The notes: generated from the sequence alone by a model not told the origin. DNA of 64,000 nt from Limonium bicolor (GCA_023374045.1 CM041779.1:265618131-265682130); one strand, 5' to 3'; numbered from the stretch's first letter, positions 45,009 to 57,020 are shown. A program made the numbers and translations.

Positions 45009-45996
45009 CTACGTATTTCATAAGGGTCATAAGTACTGATGGTATAATACAAGTCGAAAATGAGTAATCAGCACTGATATTATTTAAACCATCCTTTTAC
45101 ATTATGAGTTTTTCTATTACAATACTTCAGTGTATTACATGGCTAGTACTTCCTAAAGGTTAGGTTCAAGCGTCTAGGTCTCATGTGTGTGGCATTGATT
45201 GCTGTCGATGGTGCCGTATTCAACTTAATCCTCTTGATACCGTGATACAGCATTCTCGATTTTCCACCCATGATTAGAATATCTCCTAACTTAAGTACCA
45301 CTTTCTGGGCAAGGTCTACGCGCTTCTGATCGCCATATAGGAATTCGGCGTCGTCTCCAATGGACCAAGACACTACGGGTATCCCTCGGTTAAGAGACTC
45401 CGCTGTTTCGTCCTTATCTTGGTGTAGTCCAAGTCGTCCCTCCTTTTCATAGAAGTTGATAATGCAGAGGTCTGCTTCAAGGTTCGGTATTGGATCTCTG
45501 TCCCTACTTGTGTATTAACCGTATGATACTCCTCAGGTATCCCTGGTAGTGTTGTTCCATCCACTGCTCTCGTCTTTTGGTAAGTGTTGGTGTAAGGGTT
45601 CCAGTCCTTACCCAAGCACATCATTCTTAGCTTCATTCTCGATCCTCCAGGGTATTCCGGTGTATAGAAACCTCCCGGTCCCACTCCTAGCTAGCTACAT
45701 CTCCTGATGATGGCAATTTGTGCCTCTGGTGACAGGTATCCTTTTAATAAGATCATACCTGGCCGGATGACCTGACACTGCTCCCTTGGGAATTCGTGAA
45801 TCTTTAGGTCGGTCTCTTCTAAGCTAGGTGTTAAAGGTATTGGATAACAGATGTTGAAGTTTCCTAAGGTGGTAATAATTTATCTTACATGAGTTCTAAC
45901 TAACTAGCTAGAAACTCATTCAAAACATATAGTCACTGATTCATGCATGAAATGCGATAAGCGTACAGTTTTCTCCCTAATAGGTTGTAGTGGTAC
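45009..45996 (-). other. E4 predicted gag-pol intron (988 nt) enclosing the AlkB exon
   Basis: Donor CCAG|GTACCAC (first intron base 45996), proximal acceptor CCTTAG|GAAAC (exon 45863) and distal acceptor ACGTAG|GT (exon 45008). Both joins keep the reading frame with the phase-1 donor. The sites persist although the surrounding intron sequence has diverged from E2 and E5. Confidence 0.68.
45143..45863 (-). pseudogene. E4 AlkB-type 2-oxoglutarate/Fe(II) dioxygenase, diverged copy
   Basis: Exon from the acceptor at 45863. The leader FNICYPIPLTP is in phase with gag, followed by EQCQVIRPGMILLKGYL and GGFYTPEY. A frame slip near 45490 and a possible loss near 45680 split it. The C-terminal frame, read up to about 45460, has GRLGLHQDKDET (Fe ligands), VVSWSIGDDAEFLYG, SRMLYHGIKRI (distal His) and RRLNLTFRKY (RxNxTxR), ending at 45143. 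It differs from E2/E5 at many positions, yet every catalytic residue is kept. The start is GREQC where E2 has PMEQC, so no internal Met exists here. This favours expression as a Gag-AlkB fusion. Confidence 0.9.
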
Positions 45997-47393
45997 CTGG
46001 TCTCGATGAGGGTTCAGCCTCGTCTTCCCGGTCCACCATGTGTAGTGCAGGTGGCCCTGATCGCTGGACAACCCGGGGTCCCCTGTTAGCAGCTGGCTGT
46101 GTCGCCTTTGGACCGTCGGTTCCAGGATTCGGAGTGGCCACGCCCTTGCCCTTGGCCTTCCACCCAGGCTTATAGGCTCTACTCTAGGGGTTTCTGAAAC
46201 ATTCGAAAGCTCGGTGTCCGAACACACCACAGAAATTGCATTCCACCTTATTGCCTTCACAATCAACTCCAGGGTGGTCTTGGTTGCACCTGCGACAGTT
46301 GTAGCGGCGCTTATATCCCACGCCGGTCCCCTTGCCGGTCTCAGTACTTGTTTGCTTACAACATTAGTAATTGAATTTCAAGGTTGGTATCTGACTGTTA
46401 ACTCAATTTAAGGAGTTACTTGTTACCCTTTGGTGCAGGTGAGCACTGAGGCTTCACTGCTATGCCGTAGGTTTGCTTTTGTGGCTCTTCAGCAGCCTTT
46501 GGTTGGTTACCTTTTGAGCCTTTCTGGGGTGGGGGCTGGTACTTACCTCTCTTATGTCCCCCCTACCCCTGATTGTCAAAGCTATTACCAGTAACTTTTC
46601 TCTTCAGTGCCTGATCTTCGTCCCTCAGCTGGACGATGATTTCAACCTTAGCAGCGGCATGATAGCACTCCTGCTCTTAAATATCAATCTCACATTCATT
46701 CTAATGTAATGTTCATTTAGTTCAACTAATCTCAACTTTCTTTACCTGCAGGGTAGTGTAGCTTGCCGGGCCCATGCCATAGCGTAGTCGGTGGCTCAGC
46801 CCGCCATAGAAGCGGTCGACCAGGATCTGGTCTGAATATCCTAATCCTGGTAGAAGACGGATAAGAGCGGTGAACTGAGAGTAGTAGTCATCCACCGTCA
46901 TCTTGTCAATCTGCTTCAGTGCGTCCAACTCTAAACGCTTCTTAGTCTGGACATGGGTGGGGTAGTACTTGGCTCTCAGCAAGGCCGCGTACTGCTCCCA
47001 GCCGAAGTTAGGGTTGGCCACATGTTCGGCCCTAACTAGCTTCCACCAATCACTCGCCGCATCCTTCAAGTAGAATGCAGCAAGTCGCACCTTTGCTTCT
47101 ATAGGTACATCAAGTGTCTCGAAGGCGGTCTCTAGCTCTGAGATGTACGCCTCAAGTTTGGTGGGATCTGTCTCCCCTCTAAACGGTGGGGGTCAAAGGT
47201 CAGCGAGACTCTTCACCCAATTTGGCTCCCGGGGCTGTGGTGGTGGAGCAGGCGGTCCCGCACCGGGCTGATAGCCCATGTGCCTCAGGGCGGCAGCAAC
47301 GATCTCAGCTATCGTCTGTCCACCCGGGATCTCAGCAGCCCTATCTCCTTCTTCGCCACGGCCTCGGCCTCGTCCTCCTCTTCTTCCTGACAT
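45992..47393 (-). pseudogene. gag: E4 gag with three exons (stops and one splice-phase slip)
   Basis: Exon 1 (47393-46746) starts MSGRRGGRGRGRGEEGD, then AEIVAAALRHMGYQPG and a Pro-rich stretch. A TGA at 47192-47190 follows SLADL. The gag fold continues with DWWKLVRAEHV, YYPTHVQTKKRLEL and DKMTVDDYYSQF. Intron 1 is 46745-46671 (75 nt). Exon 2 is 46670-46427. Intron 2 is 46426-46347 (80 nt, weaker acceptor AACAAG, one base out of phase as read). Exon 3 encodes CRRCNQDHPGVDC and CNFCGVFGHRAFEC zinc knuckles, then a TAG after RNP. It diverges clearly from E2/E5 yet has the same exon layout. Confidence 0.82.
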
Positions 47394-47617
47394 CTGAATA
47401 AGTCTAAATGCACAGTAAGCTCGTGATTACAAAGGCTTTGGTCTAAGCATTTATAATAGCCTCTAAACAATAAGATACTCCACCCTTATTGGTGGTTATC
47501 TGACTGAGCTCACACTACTTTCTCACACCCAAACCCATGACTATTACTCTAACTCGGTACCTACTCTAGTTCGGTAACTCTAGTCATCAGAGCATAACTA
47601 CGCTCTGATACCACTTT
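47394..47617 (-). other. E4 leader with initiator tRNA-Met primer-binding site
   Basis: TGGTATCAGAGC is at 47613-47602, 4 nt from the LTR. The gag ATG follows TTATTCAG. Nothing else is recognised. Confidence 0.75.
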
Positions 47618-48949
47618 TGTAACACCCCAACTGCTAAACCTGAACCATCACACAACAAACCTGCAATAATATTACAACACAGCGGAAGAAAATACTAAAA
47701 GTTGGTGTTACCGCCGTTAGTCACCCACGTGACTAACTAGGCCTAATCCAGTCTCAAGCTATGGTCTGACGGACCTGAGTGTACCGAACGTGAGTGCGTA
47801 CATAGTCTTACAACAAAATACAATACCGAGTTTGAAGTATCTCTCCTATTATTACAACTTACTACCACAGTTTATAAAACGAGTGTACAGGCACACCTCG
47901 TAAACAAATTAAACCCTTAGTGCTCTACCCACTCCTACTCTCAGGCTGGGTCCTCGTCTGGCACCTACCTGCAAAGTTTAAATCACAGGCCCTAGGGGGC
48001 TCAGCATATTGCTGGTACAGAAAACGTGCAGCCCACAAGCTATCAAGGCTACACACGGCTACTTGTCATATACATGCCGTTGATTATTCATACAACAATA
48101 ATAAGAAATACAATAACAGCAATACATTTATGTGAAACATTCACAGCTCAAATAAATCGAACGTCGTAATGGACGTCCATTAATGAGTAAGTTAGATTCC
48201 TAAATCTTGAGGCCTGAGAATTGTTTAGTTCTCATGTTTGACCATACCTTATAAGTGTCAACCATTCTCCTATTAGAATTGGTTGTTCTCTATCTGAATT
48301 GTTTATTTTGTCGGGTCAAAGTAACCCTAGCCAATGAGTTATTAGCTCCATTGGTTTAATAAACAATAATTCTTAAGTTATGAGGGGTGTAGGCTTGACC
48401 CTCCTGCGCCTCCTGAAGTTGCCTCCCATCTCGAACTGTTCACTCGAGATGGCCGGGTCAGTTTGTCGACCCTAGGCGGAAGACAGATCTGATACAGATG
48501 CCGACCTCCTAAACCTGAACATGCATGACCGGAGTCAGTCCCGGATTCCTCTCCTTACAAGTTCCAGTTAGCTAAAGTCTCTTTGACAATTGGTTAGTTA
48601 AACCTCTCTCAGTATTAACCAACTAACAATGGGGAAATATTTGTAACCTTATACAATTGTTATTAAACATAGTTAATGAACAAGCTTTGAATCAATTCGT
48701 ATTATTGTGCAATGAACCCACAATAACAATACAATAAATCGGTTTCATGCTCAATCTTGCTTAGTCGTATCACAGTAACACATAGCACACAAACCGAGGT
48801 AGACCCCGTTAGCAAACAAGCTATAAGAATCCTATACCTTAGCCTATCGACGTTTGTCCACTCCTGGATGACGTCTCGACTATTCCGGTCACCTACTCCG
48901 CTCCTATAGTTCATTAGGACGGCGTGGTTAAATAACTTAATTTTCGTAT

Positions 48950-49140
48950 TTTTACTATTCATCGTATATGTATTTTACTATTCACATATACGCCTCGTAT
49001 TTGACTATTCATATATACGTAGTTACTATTCATGTATACGTATTTACTATTCATGTATACGCATTTACTATTCATGTATACGTATTTACTATTCATGTAT
49101 ACGTATACTATTCACGTATACGAGTACTATTCATGTATAC
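48950..49140. repeat. Palindrome-rich TATACGTATTTACTATTCATG array in E4 5' LTR
   Basis: About eight units. It is shorter than the 3' LTR array, so the array has changed copy number since insertion. Confidence 0.85.
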
Positions 49141-49710
49141 TAAAAATATTCGTATATGCCCGTATGATACTCCGTATCATACGTATTTATATCTTTTTCC
49201 AATATAACTTGTATTTTCATTAAAAATACTTAAGTAATGATTTCTCTTATACTTATTAAATTACGGGTATACCCCTCGTATACCTTAACTTATATACGGG
49301 TCTCCTTTATCCCCGTTTTATCTCTGTTTCTTTTACAACTTGTTTCTAAATTCTTTATTTAATTTTCTTAACCTTCTAAACACATAAAAATGTGTTATTT
49401 ACATTACTTACCCATAGTTTCCTCTTAATCTCTAGTTTTCTTATAATAAGTTCTAAACTTGTTATTTATATTTCTAATTTCTTCCAAAGTCTTATTTAAC
49501 TTATTACTTTTTTTACTTTTGGTCAATTACCAAAATATACCCAAGTTTGACCAGTCTTTTATGGTCAAACCCCCTAACTTTCCATTATTTACAATACTAC
49601 CCCTAAAGTTAATTTAACTTAACTTTTCATTCCTTTATCTTTTTAATATCTAATCTTTTGCTACAAATTTTTATTCTAACATTTCTAAACATTTTACAAA
49701 CTGCCATTGA

Positions 49711-49757
49711 CCAAGTTTGACCACGTTTGACCATGTTTGACCAAGTTTGACCAGGGA
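49711..49757. repeat. TTTGACCA short tandem repeat
   Basis: Four units of a 12-bp repeat (GTTTGACCAAGT with variants). The 3' LTR at 25020-25047 has two. Confidence 0.75.
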
Positions 49758-51630
49758 AATTACCATTTTACCCTTGTGGTCTTTTCTTTTATTCTAACTC
49801 ATTTATTAACCAAATTAACTCTAATTAATTTCTAATTTTCGTAACTAATTTTCCTACAGATTTTTGAACATCAAAAATCATTTAAAACACATCTAAATCA
49901 CCAGATTTAATTATCTAATGTTGTAGTATATATATACTATCTTTTATTAACTTTAAACACACCAAAAACCTTATAAATTCTTATAATACTTATAAACTCT
50001 TTATAAATTGTAAACTTAATTCTACAATTATTTTCCCATCATCTAAACTTTATAAATTTCATAATAACTCTTATTCATTTCCGGCAATGATAATATGTTA
50101 CCAAAACTTCACAATTTTTACATATTACACTTAATTATACTAATGTCTTTAATTTAACTTAGTTATATAATTTTTCTAACTCACCTAAGCTCCCTTAATT
50201 TTTGGCCATACACTAAATTTTAGTATATGAACTTTTCTTATATATTATGATAGCTTATATTAAGGTTTATATCATAAGGGTTGTAAATCTAATTTTAGAT
50301 TTACAAAATATTAACATTTTAGGTGCTAAATATTAAATCTAACACCTACTAAATTCGGTAATAATAAACAAGGTATAAAATATGTTAGATCAAATATAGA
50401 TCAATATTTAGAACCGAGAAATAGGTAGTTGTAGGATTTACCTTGTATATTAAACTTTTAGCTTAATATTTAAGCTTGAATTCCTTAGAAATTTCACCAG
50501 CAATTTGCTAAAGGAATTGTCCCCAAACTTATACAATAAGATGAAGAATAAGATGGGTTAGTATCCCATGCCAATCGGCTGTTACAAAAACCAAAGAATA
50601 AGAAGTTTTCAAGAAGGCAATGTTTTACCTCGAGAATCAAAGGCACTTCTTAGTGGTTTTTCCTGCGAATCTAGGGGCTCATGAGCTATGGTTGTAAAGC
50701 TCTTGAAGAGAGGATTCCAACGAGCTATCAAGCTTGTGATTTGGAGCTAGGACGAGAAAGTTATGATTCTTACAAGGAAGGGTGTTCTTTAAGGTTCAAA
50801 ACTAGGAACTTTGGCTTTGTTTTGTGTTGTTTCTTCAAAGAGAGGATGGGCTCCGAATTTAGAAGCTCTCATTTGATAGGTAAGAGTCTGGTTAATCATT
50901 CACTAAGGGGACAAGATGATAAGGTAATGCAAGGAAGTCTTGAGTAAGTGAAATAGTGAATTTAAAAGCAAATTAGCCATGGTGACTCATACCCCCAATC
51001 GGCAGCCCTATGCCTCTTTTCATCTGTTTTTTTTTTGTTTTCTTCTTATATTATGTAACATTTTATGACTTAATTTCGTTCATTATGACTTATACCATGT
51101 TATAGGTATGTTACAAGGCCAAAATGCCTTAAAACACATTTTATGTGCTTCCCGGTTCACATTGATTTTGCAATTTGTTTTGGCTAGTTTAAATGAGTTC
51201 TTAGTACATTTAAAACCTTTAGAAACTTTGTTCATGAAATAGCATGTTGCTAATTCCAATTTAAACCAAGTCGTTTAGTGGTTTCTCCATGACTTTCGTC
51301 AGTTTAGTACCGTTTTTTGTGTGGACTTGTATACTTAATTTGTGTGTACACGTAATGGTTCCTATGACCATTTTATTGTTGTTCCCTTAATTCTTAATGA
51401 TATTTAGGATCATTAGCCTTTTAGTTTCATGTATTAATGGTCACAGCACATTTTTCCTTAAAGCACATTTTGTGCTCTAAGGTGCGTTTTCGGTTTTAAA
51501 CGTTTAAGGTATGTTTTTGTGTACATTGCTGTTTAAACTCTTTTCTAATGTTTCTAAGGAATATTATAGCCTTAATATATTATAATTAAATAGTTCATTA
51601 ATATACTAAGGTTTGGGGTATTTCACTTAA

Positions 51631-52416
51631 CCAAGGCTATTTTACTAACTCACGTCGGGCCACAGGGGCATACTATGTTTGTTCGGTGTGCTTGGATCAC
51701 TATATCCGACGCACCTTTGAGTTAAGTTAACCGTTCAACTAACGGGACGGTAACGAGTTATGTAACGAGCTTAGCATGAGTTGGCAACAGTCTCTAGGCT
51801 CTCCATGTGAACTGACTATGTTTTGATTCGATTCCCAAAGGGAATCGTACTTGTTATGTTATGCGCTTATGTGTGCTATGCAATATATCTTGCTATGCTT
51901 ATTATGATGTATGTTAAAATTGAATGCTATGTTATCATGACAATTAGTTGCGCGTATCCCGGTAGCCGATGGGCTGCGCGTTAACCATACCAGCCAAGGG
52001 TTGCTGACCCCCTCGGGGGCTCCTTATTTATTCGCAGGATGAGGATCGAAGAAGCGGAATGGCTGTAGGTCTTAGGACATGAAATACTTTTTGGATATTT
52101 TGTATGTTGAGCCCGGGATGCGCCTGTGCTCCCGTGGCGCTATATTTTGGATTACGTTTACATTACAGTGGCAGTTACAATGACAGTTTACGGTGATGTT
52201 TGTAATTAAATACTCGGTATTGTATAATATGTATTTATGGTTTTAGTTCTTTGCTCGGGAGTCTGTTCATCAGACCGGTACAACTTGTATTTTTTCTGCC
52301 TTGTTAGCCACGTGGGTGGTTAACGGCGTGCAACACCAACCTGTTTAGTTATTGTTTAGTTGTTTATTTCCGCTGCGATTTCGGTTAGTTGTTAAGTGCG
52401 TAGTAGGGTTGTTACA
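51631..52416 (+). repeat. E3 5' LTR, terminal part
   Basis: Continues the LTR cut at 22884. It has CACTATATCCGAC, the conserved block GCGCGTATCCCGGTAGCCGATGGGCTGCGCGTT..CCATACCAGC, the C5/G5 hairpin GACCCCCTCGGGGGCTCC and TTATTTATTCGCAG|GATGAGGATCG (about 52002-52050), then CCCGGGATGCGCCTGTGCTCCCGTGG. It ends GGGTTGTTACA at 52416. Confidence 0.88.
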
Positions 52417-52421
52417 AAAAG

Positions 52422-52433
52422 TGGTATCAGAGC
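52422..52433 (+). promoter_or_regulatory. E3 primer-binding site, initiator tRNA-Met
   Basis: TGGTATCAGAGC lies 5 nt after the LTR end (TTACA-aaaag-). It matches the plant initiator tRNA-Met 3' end. Confidence 0.92.
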
Positions 52434-52635
52434 GAAGTATCGCTTTGATGACTAGAATACCGAGCTTAGGAATATACTGAGTTAGGAAATCTCGCTATAG
52501 TTATTAAAGTGGACAGTTATGGAAAGGTTAACCAATAACTATGTATGGGAATACCTTGTTGTCGGGAAGACGTTACAACCGTTGGAACCGATAAGTGTGC
52601 AAGCATAATGCTAATGAGTGACCTTGTGAATACAG

Positions 52636-54100
52636 ATGTCAGGTATATCACGTGGTGGAGGCCGCAGGCGCAACACTGGTGATACCGGGAACCAGGGAGA
52701 GAACACTATGACACAAGTCATGGTTGACGTTGTAGCGGCCTCCGTAGCCCAGATGGTCCCACAGTTAGTAGATGCGATACAGCAGGGGCAACAGCCCGTA
52801 GTTCAGCCACCACCGCCACCGCCACGAGAGACCAATTGGGTCAAGGCGTTGGCTGACTTGATACCACCGTCGTTTAGTGGGGAGACCAACCCTCGTAAGT
52901 TGGAGGCGTACATCTCCGAGATGGAGACCGCCTACGAGACCTTGAATGTGCCCGAGGAGTTCAAGGTCCGTCTTGCCGCTTACTACCTGAAGGGTTCGGC
53001 TCAGAGTTGGTGGAAGCTAGTAAGAGAGGATAGGATGGATGATCCTCAGTTTGGTTGGAGGGAGTACACGGCTTTGCTGCGAGCCAAGTACTACCCGATA
53101 CACGTGCAGGAGGCCAAGCGCCTACAGTTGGATAATCTGAGACAAGGGAATAAGATGACGGTAGATGAGTACTACTCCGCCTTCATCGGACTTATCCACC
53201 TGTTACTAGATCTGGGCTACTCAGACCGGATACTAGTGAACCGTTTCTACAACGGACTGAGCTACCGCCTACGCTATGGTATGGGGCCAACCGGATATAC
53301 TACTTTGCAGGTAATGAACTACAGTGTGATGTGAATAAGTATGTACAATGTGTGAATTTAATTGTGAGTTTGATTTGCGGGGCATAACTAACACCCTAAA
53401 TATAGGAGTGCTATCATGCCGCTGCTATAGTAGATATCACCGTCCGTCTGAGGGACGAGGAGAATGCGCTCAAGCGCAAGGCCATGAGCGAGGGCTAAAG
53501 CACGCATGGGTACGGGGGAGGAAAGAAGAAAAAGCCATACCCCAAGTCCTAGAAGGGCCAGCAACAGGATGGCAAAGGCCAAGCCCAGACCACCACTACT
53601 GAGGAGCCACTGCAGCTCACTTATGCATATGTGGCTAAGCCCCTGTGCTCTCAACCGTTCAAGGGTAACCAATTAGTTATGAATACCAAATTTAAGTGTG
53701 TGATGTTATAATGTGAAGTGTGTACTGAATTTGTAATGTGTTAGCAGCTAGTGTGGGCTCTGGATCCGATCGCCACTACTACTGCAAGTGGTGTAACGGA
53801 GACCACCCCGGTAAGGACTGCAAGGGCAACGATGTGCAGTGCCGATTCTGCAAGAAGATGGGGCATCGTGACTACGAGTGCTTCCAGAACTCGAATGGCA
53901 GAAACTACAGGCCCAAAGGGCAGTGGAAGGGTAAGGCCGTCGTGACTACCGATGGCCCGAAGACGGCTAACCAGCCACCCACAGAACAGAGGTACATTGA
54001 TTCCCAGAAGGGGAAGGGGTCGGGATCCGGCAAGGCCGTCCTGAATGTTGTGGACCGGTCTGAGGCACCAGGACCCTCTTCTAGGCCAGGTACCTCCTAA
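52636..54100 (+). pseudogene. gag: E3 gag with three exons
   Basis: Exon 1 (52636-53310) is fully open: MSGISRGGGRRRN start, Pro-rich stretch, gag fold with SWWKLVRED, YYPIHVQEAKRLQL, NKMTVDEYYSAF and NRFYNGLSYRLRYG. Intron 1 is 53311-53405 (95 nt, CAG|GTAATG...TATAG|GAG). Exon 2 (53406-53664) starts ECYHAAAIVDITVRLRDEE, but the frame is lost after about 90 nt by an indel. Intron 2 is 53665-53747 (83 nt, AAGG|GTAACC...TTAGCAG|CT). Exon 3 (53748-54100) is open, with CKWCNGDHPGKDC and the CCHC knuckle CRFCKKMGHRDYEC. The third donor CCAG|GTACCTCC is at 54089/54090, four codons before the TAA. The exon layout equals that of the minus-strand copies. Confidence 0.87.
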
Positions 54101-54234
54101 ACCGTTAAATGAAATAAGTTATTGCATTCCACATTTCATGCATGTGTGTTAGTGAGTCTAAATGTACAACCATGTGAGTAAAGAGTTAAAGTATAATGTG
54201 AAAGACACCTAAATTAGGTAATGTTAAAACTTAG

Positions 54235-54283
54235 GAACCTTCAATATCTGTTATCCAATCCCGCCCACACCAAACCCTGAAGA
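54235..54283 (+). pseudogene. E3 AlkB exon remnant (first 49 bp)
   Basis: After ACTTAG|GAACC the sequence matches the start of the E2/E5 AlkB exon (encoding FNICYPIPPTPNPE) up to about 54283, then changes abruptly. It keeps the extra base that E2 lacks, so its frame agrees with the gag donor phase. The catalytic part has been lost from this element. Confidence 0.78.
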
Positions 54284-56119
54284 CAATCACGGTCATCTCA
54301 ATGGCGTCCTGACGGCCCAAAGCTCGAGTCTTCAGTATGTTGGCATCAGACAGCCCAACATCACTATTTTAGAAGTTTTCTCGATTTGGTAGTTTTCTTT
54401 TTCGTTCTTCCAGCTTTTATGGTAGCTAGCTTCCTTTATCATATTAGGTAGTTTTCTTAAGATTTCAATTTTTGATGTTGTCTTTCCATTCATGAATTAG
54501 AGCATAGTTCCATTTTCATAATTTTTGTGCATTTAAGAACACCAAAAAATAAATAAATAAGTCATCACGTCATTTCACCCACATCCACTACCTTGAACAC
54601 ATACATCCCATGTGTCTCACCACACTCCCCTCTCCACATGAAACTCATTCTTGCGCAAGGAATATCTCACCACCTTGTCGGCTTCCACCACTTGTCACCT
54701 CTCAATAGAAAGTTTCACCGTACACTGAAAGCATCCCACTCCATGTTTTACTTTCATCACTACATCACTCCACCAAAACAGCAAGACTTCATCACCACGT
54801 ACCACCACACATACATCCACCTCCAACAAATAACTTGGGTATTCAAAAGGCTTGTAAAAAAAAACCCCACAATAATACTGGGGGCAATCTGAGTTAAGGG
54901 TCGATAATGTTTATTTCATTGGTTTAAAGCGCGTGAACAAGTCTCTGAGTGAACATTTCGCGAGAGTGCCTTGAGCGGTAAAACCATGAGTGAAAGAGCA
55001 TGTCCTTTTTACGTGACTCTAGAGAGATCACATTCAAAGGTAAGGTAAACGGCATAACTCTGACCAAAGGAGACACTTTGTAAATTTACGCTTAAACCTG
55101 TGAAAAGTAACAAAGAACGGATACACAACTATTAGGGATGACGAAGCACCTAGGCACAGCACCACACAGCCAAAAGCTTGTGAACCCTGACATTACACCC
55201 TAGGCACCCCCGCCGAGCTTTTCGTATACGTTCCCCTTTTACAACACTACAAACTCCACAAACAAGTCAACCAATGATGAATAACCGACCCGGTGACCAA
55301 AGGAAGCAAGGAGCCCGACTTCCGAACAGCAACTTCACAAGTCCAAAGAAGCAAAACTGCTACCAGCATGATGAAACGATCCGCAAATGGTCCCAAAGTG
55401 ACACAGGATCCAAATAAGCTAACATCAAAAATAGCTCTCAAAGTTCAAAGCCGGGAAACGCAAGAACCCCGAAGGAAAGGAAAATTCAAAGAAAGGCAAA
55501 CCTGAAAAGCCTCAAAGAAATCCAAAATCGGAAAGAAGATAGAAGGTGCAAGGAACAACCCAAAAGTCCCAAGTTCCAAACTCACATGCGAAATCATCAC
55601 GAAGTAGCCGAACGACTTCAAGGCAAAGAAGACAAGTCCAAGAGACGGTGCAAGTTGCAACTTTGGTCACCCTTATAGCTCCACATATCCTAAACATTCC
55701 TCCATTGTCCTGTTATCATTCATCACAGCCCATAGCCACGATATAAGCTTAAAAGACTTCCGACCTAGTAGTTATGTATCCAATCACGTGAAAGTAACAG
55801 GTTGAATGCGTAAATCTAACAAATGTCAAATTCAATGGCCAAGATGTTTTGTCCAAAAGGAGAGTATGAGTGCAAGCATTGAACACTTTGAGTGTAGGAT
55901 AGAAAGTACCACATCAAGATAAACCCTGACCTTGTGAGAATGAGACTTGTTATGCGCCATTAGTCAAAGAAAATACTGGGGGCAATCGATCAGAACGATC
56001 GATTGCCAAAAATCCTAAAGAACTCAGATTGTCCTAAGGAAAAATACTGGGGGCAATTGTTGGTTCCAACAATTGCCATGACAACACCAATTGAAACCTA
56101 AAGCTTGAGCACCACCATC

Positions 56120-56265
56120 CCACCACAGGCATAAGCCCTTGCATCCACATCAAACACCTCAGGCCCGTCCTAGGCCCTACCTCCACATCAAATTTCCCCA
56201 GGCCCGTCCTAAGCCCTACCTCCACATTCAAACACCCACAGGCCCGTCTTGAGCCCAAATCCTTT
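56120..56265. repeat. CAGGCCCGTCCTAAGCCCTACC tandem repeat
   Basis: Three to four units of about 35-45 bp, each with AGGCCCGTC(C/T)T(A/G)(A/G)GCCC and most followed by a CTCCACAT-like stretch. It stands just before the larger AGGCTCG(T/C)CATAAGACCTAG array, which looks like a diverged continuation. Confidence 0.7.
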
Positions 56266-56315
56266 TACATTCTTTTGGACCCATCATACACTTGACTCAC
56301 TTTCACTTAGATCCA

Positions 56316-57020
56316 TAGGCTCGTCATAAGACCTAGATCCGTCCTTTAGGCTCGCCATAAGACCTAGAACCATTTTTAGGCTCGCCATAAGACCTAGTTG
56401 CATTCCCTTAGGCTCGTCATAAGACCTAGATCTGTCCTTTAGGCTCGCCATAAGACCTAGAACCATTTTTAGGCTCGCCATAAGACCTAGTTGCATTCCC
56501 TTAGGCTCGTCGTAAGACCTAGATCCGTCCTTTAGGCTCGCCATAAGACCTAGAACCATTTTTAGGCTCGCCATAAGACCTAGTTGCATTCCCTTAGGCT
56601 CGTCATAAGACCTAGATCCGTCCTTTAGGCTTGCCATAAGACCTAGAACCATTTTTAGGCTCGTCATAAGACCTAGATTCGTCCTTTAGGCTCTCCATAA
56701 GACCTAGAACCATTTTTAGGCTCGCCATAAGACCTAGTTGCATTCCCTTAGGCTCGTCATAAGACCTAGATCCATCCTTTAGGCTCGCCATAAGACCTAG
56801 TTGCATTCCCTTAGGCTCGTCATAAGACCTAGATCCGTCCTTTAGGCTCGCCATAAGACCTAGAACCATTTTTAGGCTCGCCATAAGACCTAGTTGCATT
56901 CCCTTAGGCTCGTCATAAGACCTAGATCCGTCCTTTAGGCTCGCCATAAGACCTAGAACCATTTTTAGGCTCGCCATAAGACCTAGTTGCATTCCTTTAG
57001 GCTCGTAGTAAGACCTAGCG
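56316..57020. repeat. Higher-order tandem repeat of three AGGCTCGYCATAAGACCTAG monomers
   Basis: Monomers of about 30-33 bp share AGGCTCG(T/C)CATAAGACCTAG and differ in tail: GATCCGTCCTTT, AACCATTTTT or TTGCATTCCCTT. They alternate in a regular three-monomer order, giving a unit of about 93-95 bp repeated roughly seven times with local losses. Because the unit is near a multiple of three, long open frames appear on the minus strand. Degenerate monomers continue to about 57125. Confidence 0.9.

Larger units (their letters stand above)
22885..51625 (-). mobile_element. E4: AlkB-carrying chromovirus of a diverged subfamily, interrupted by E5
   Basis: Minus strand, bounded by TSD CTTAA. The 5' LTR is 47618-51625, then gag, AlkB, protease-RT and RNase H down to 43179. 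E5 interrupts at 43173/28804, and RNase H end, integrase and chromodomain follow at 28803-27250, then the 3' LTR 22885-26906. Its LTRs differ by many substitutions, its ORFs carry several stops, and it is host to E5, so it is older than E2 and E5. Without E5 it is about 14.4 kb. Confidence 0.94.
47618..51625 (-). repeat. E4 5' LTR
   Basis: 4008 bp, TG...CA, pairs with 22885-26906. It differs by many substitutions plus copy-number changes: the TTTGACCA(A/C/T)G unit has about four copies at 49711-49757 against two in the 3' LTR. The palindromic array is 48950-49140. Confidence 0.94.
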
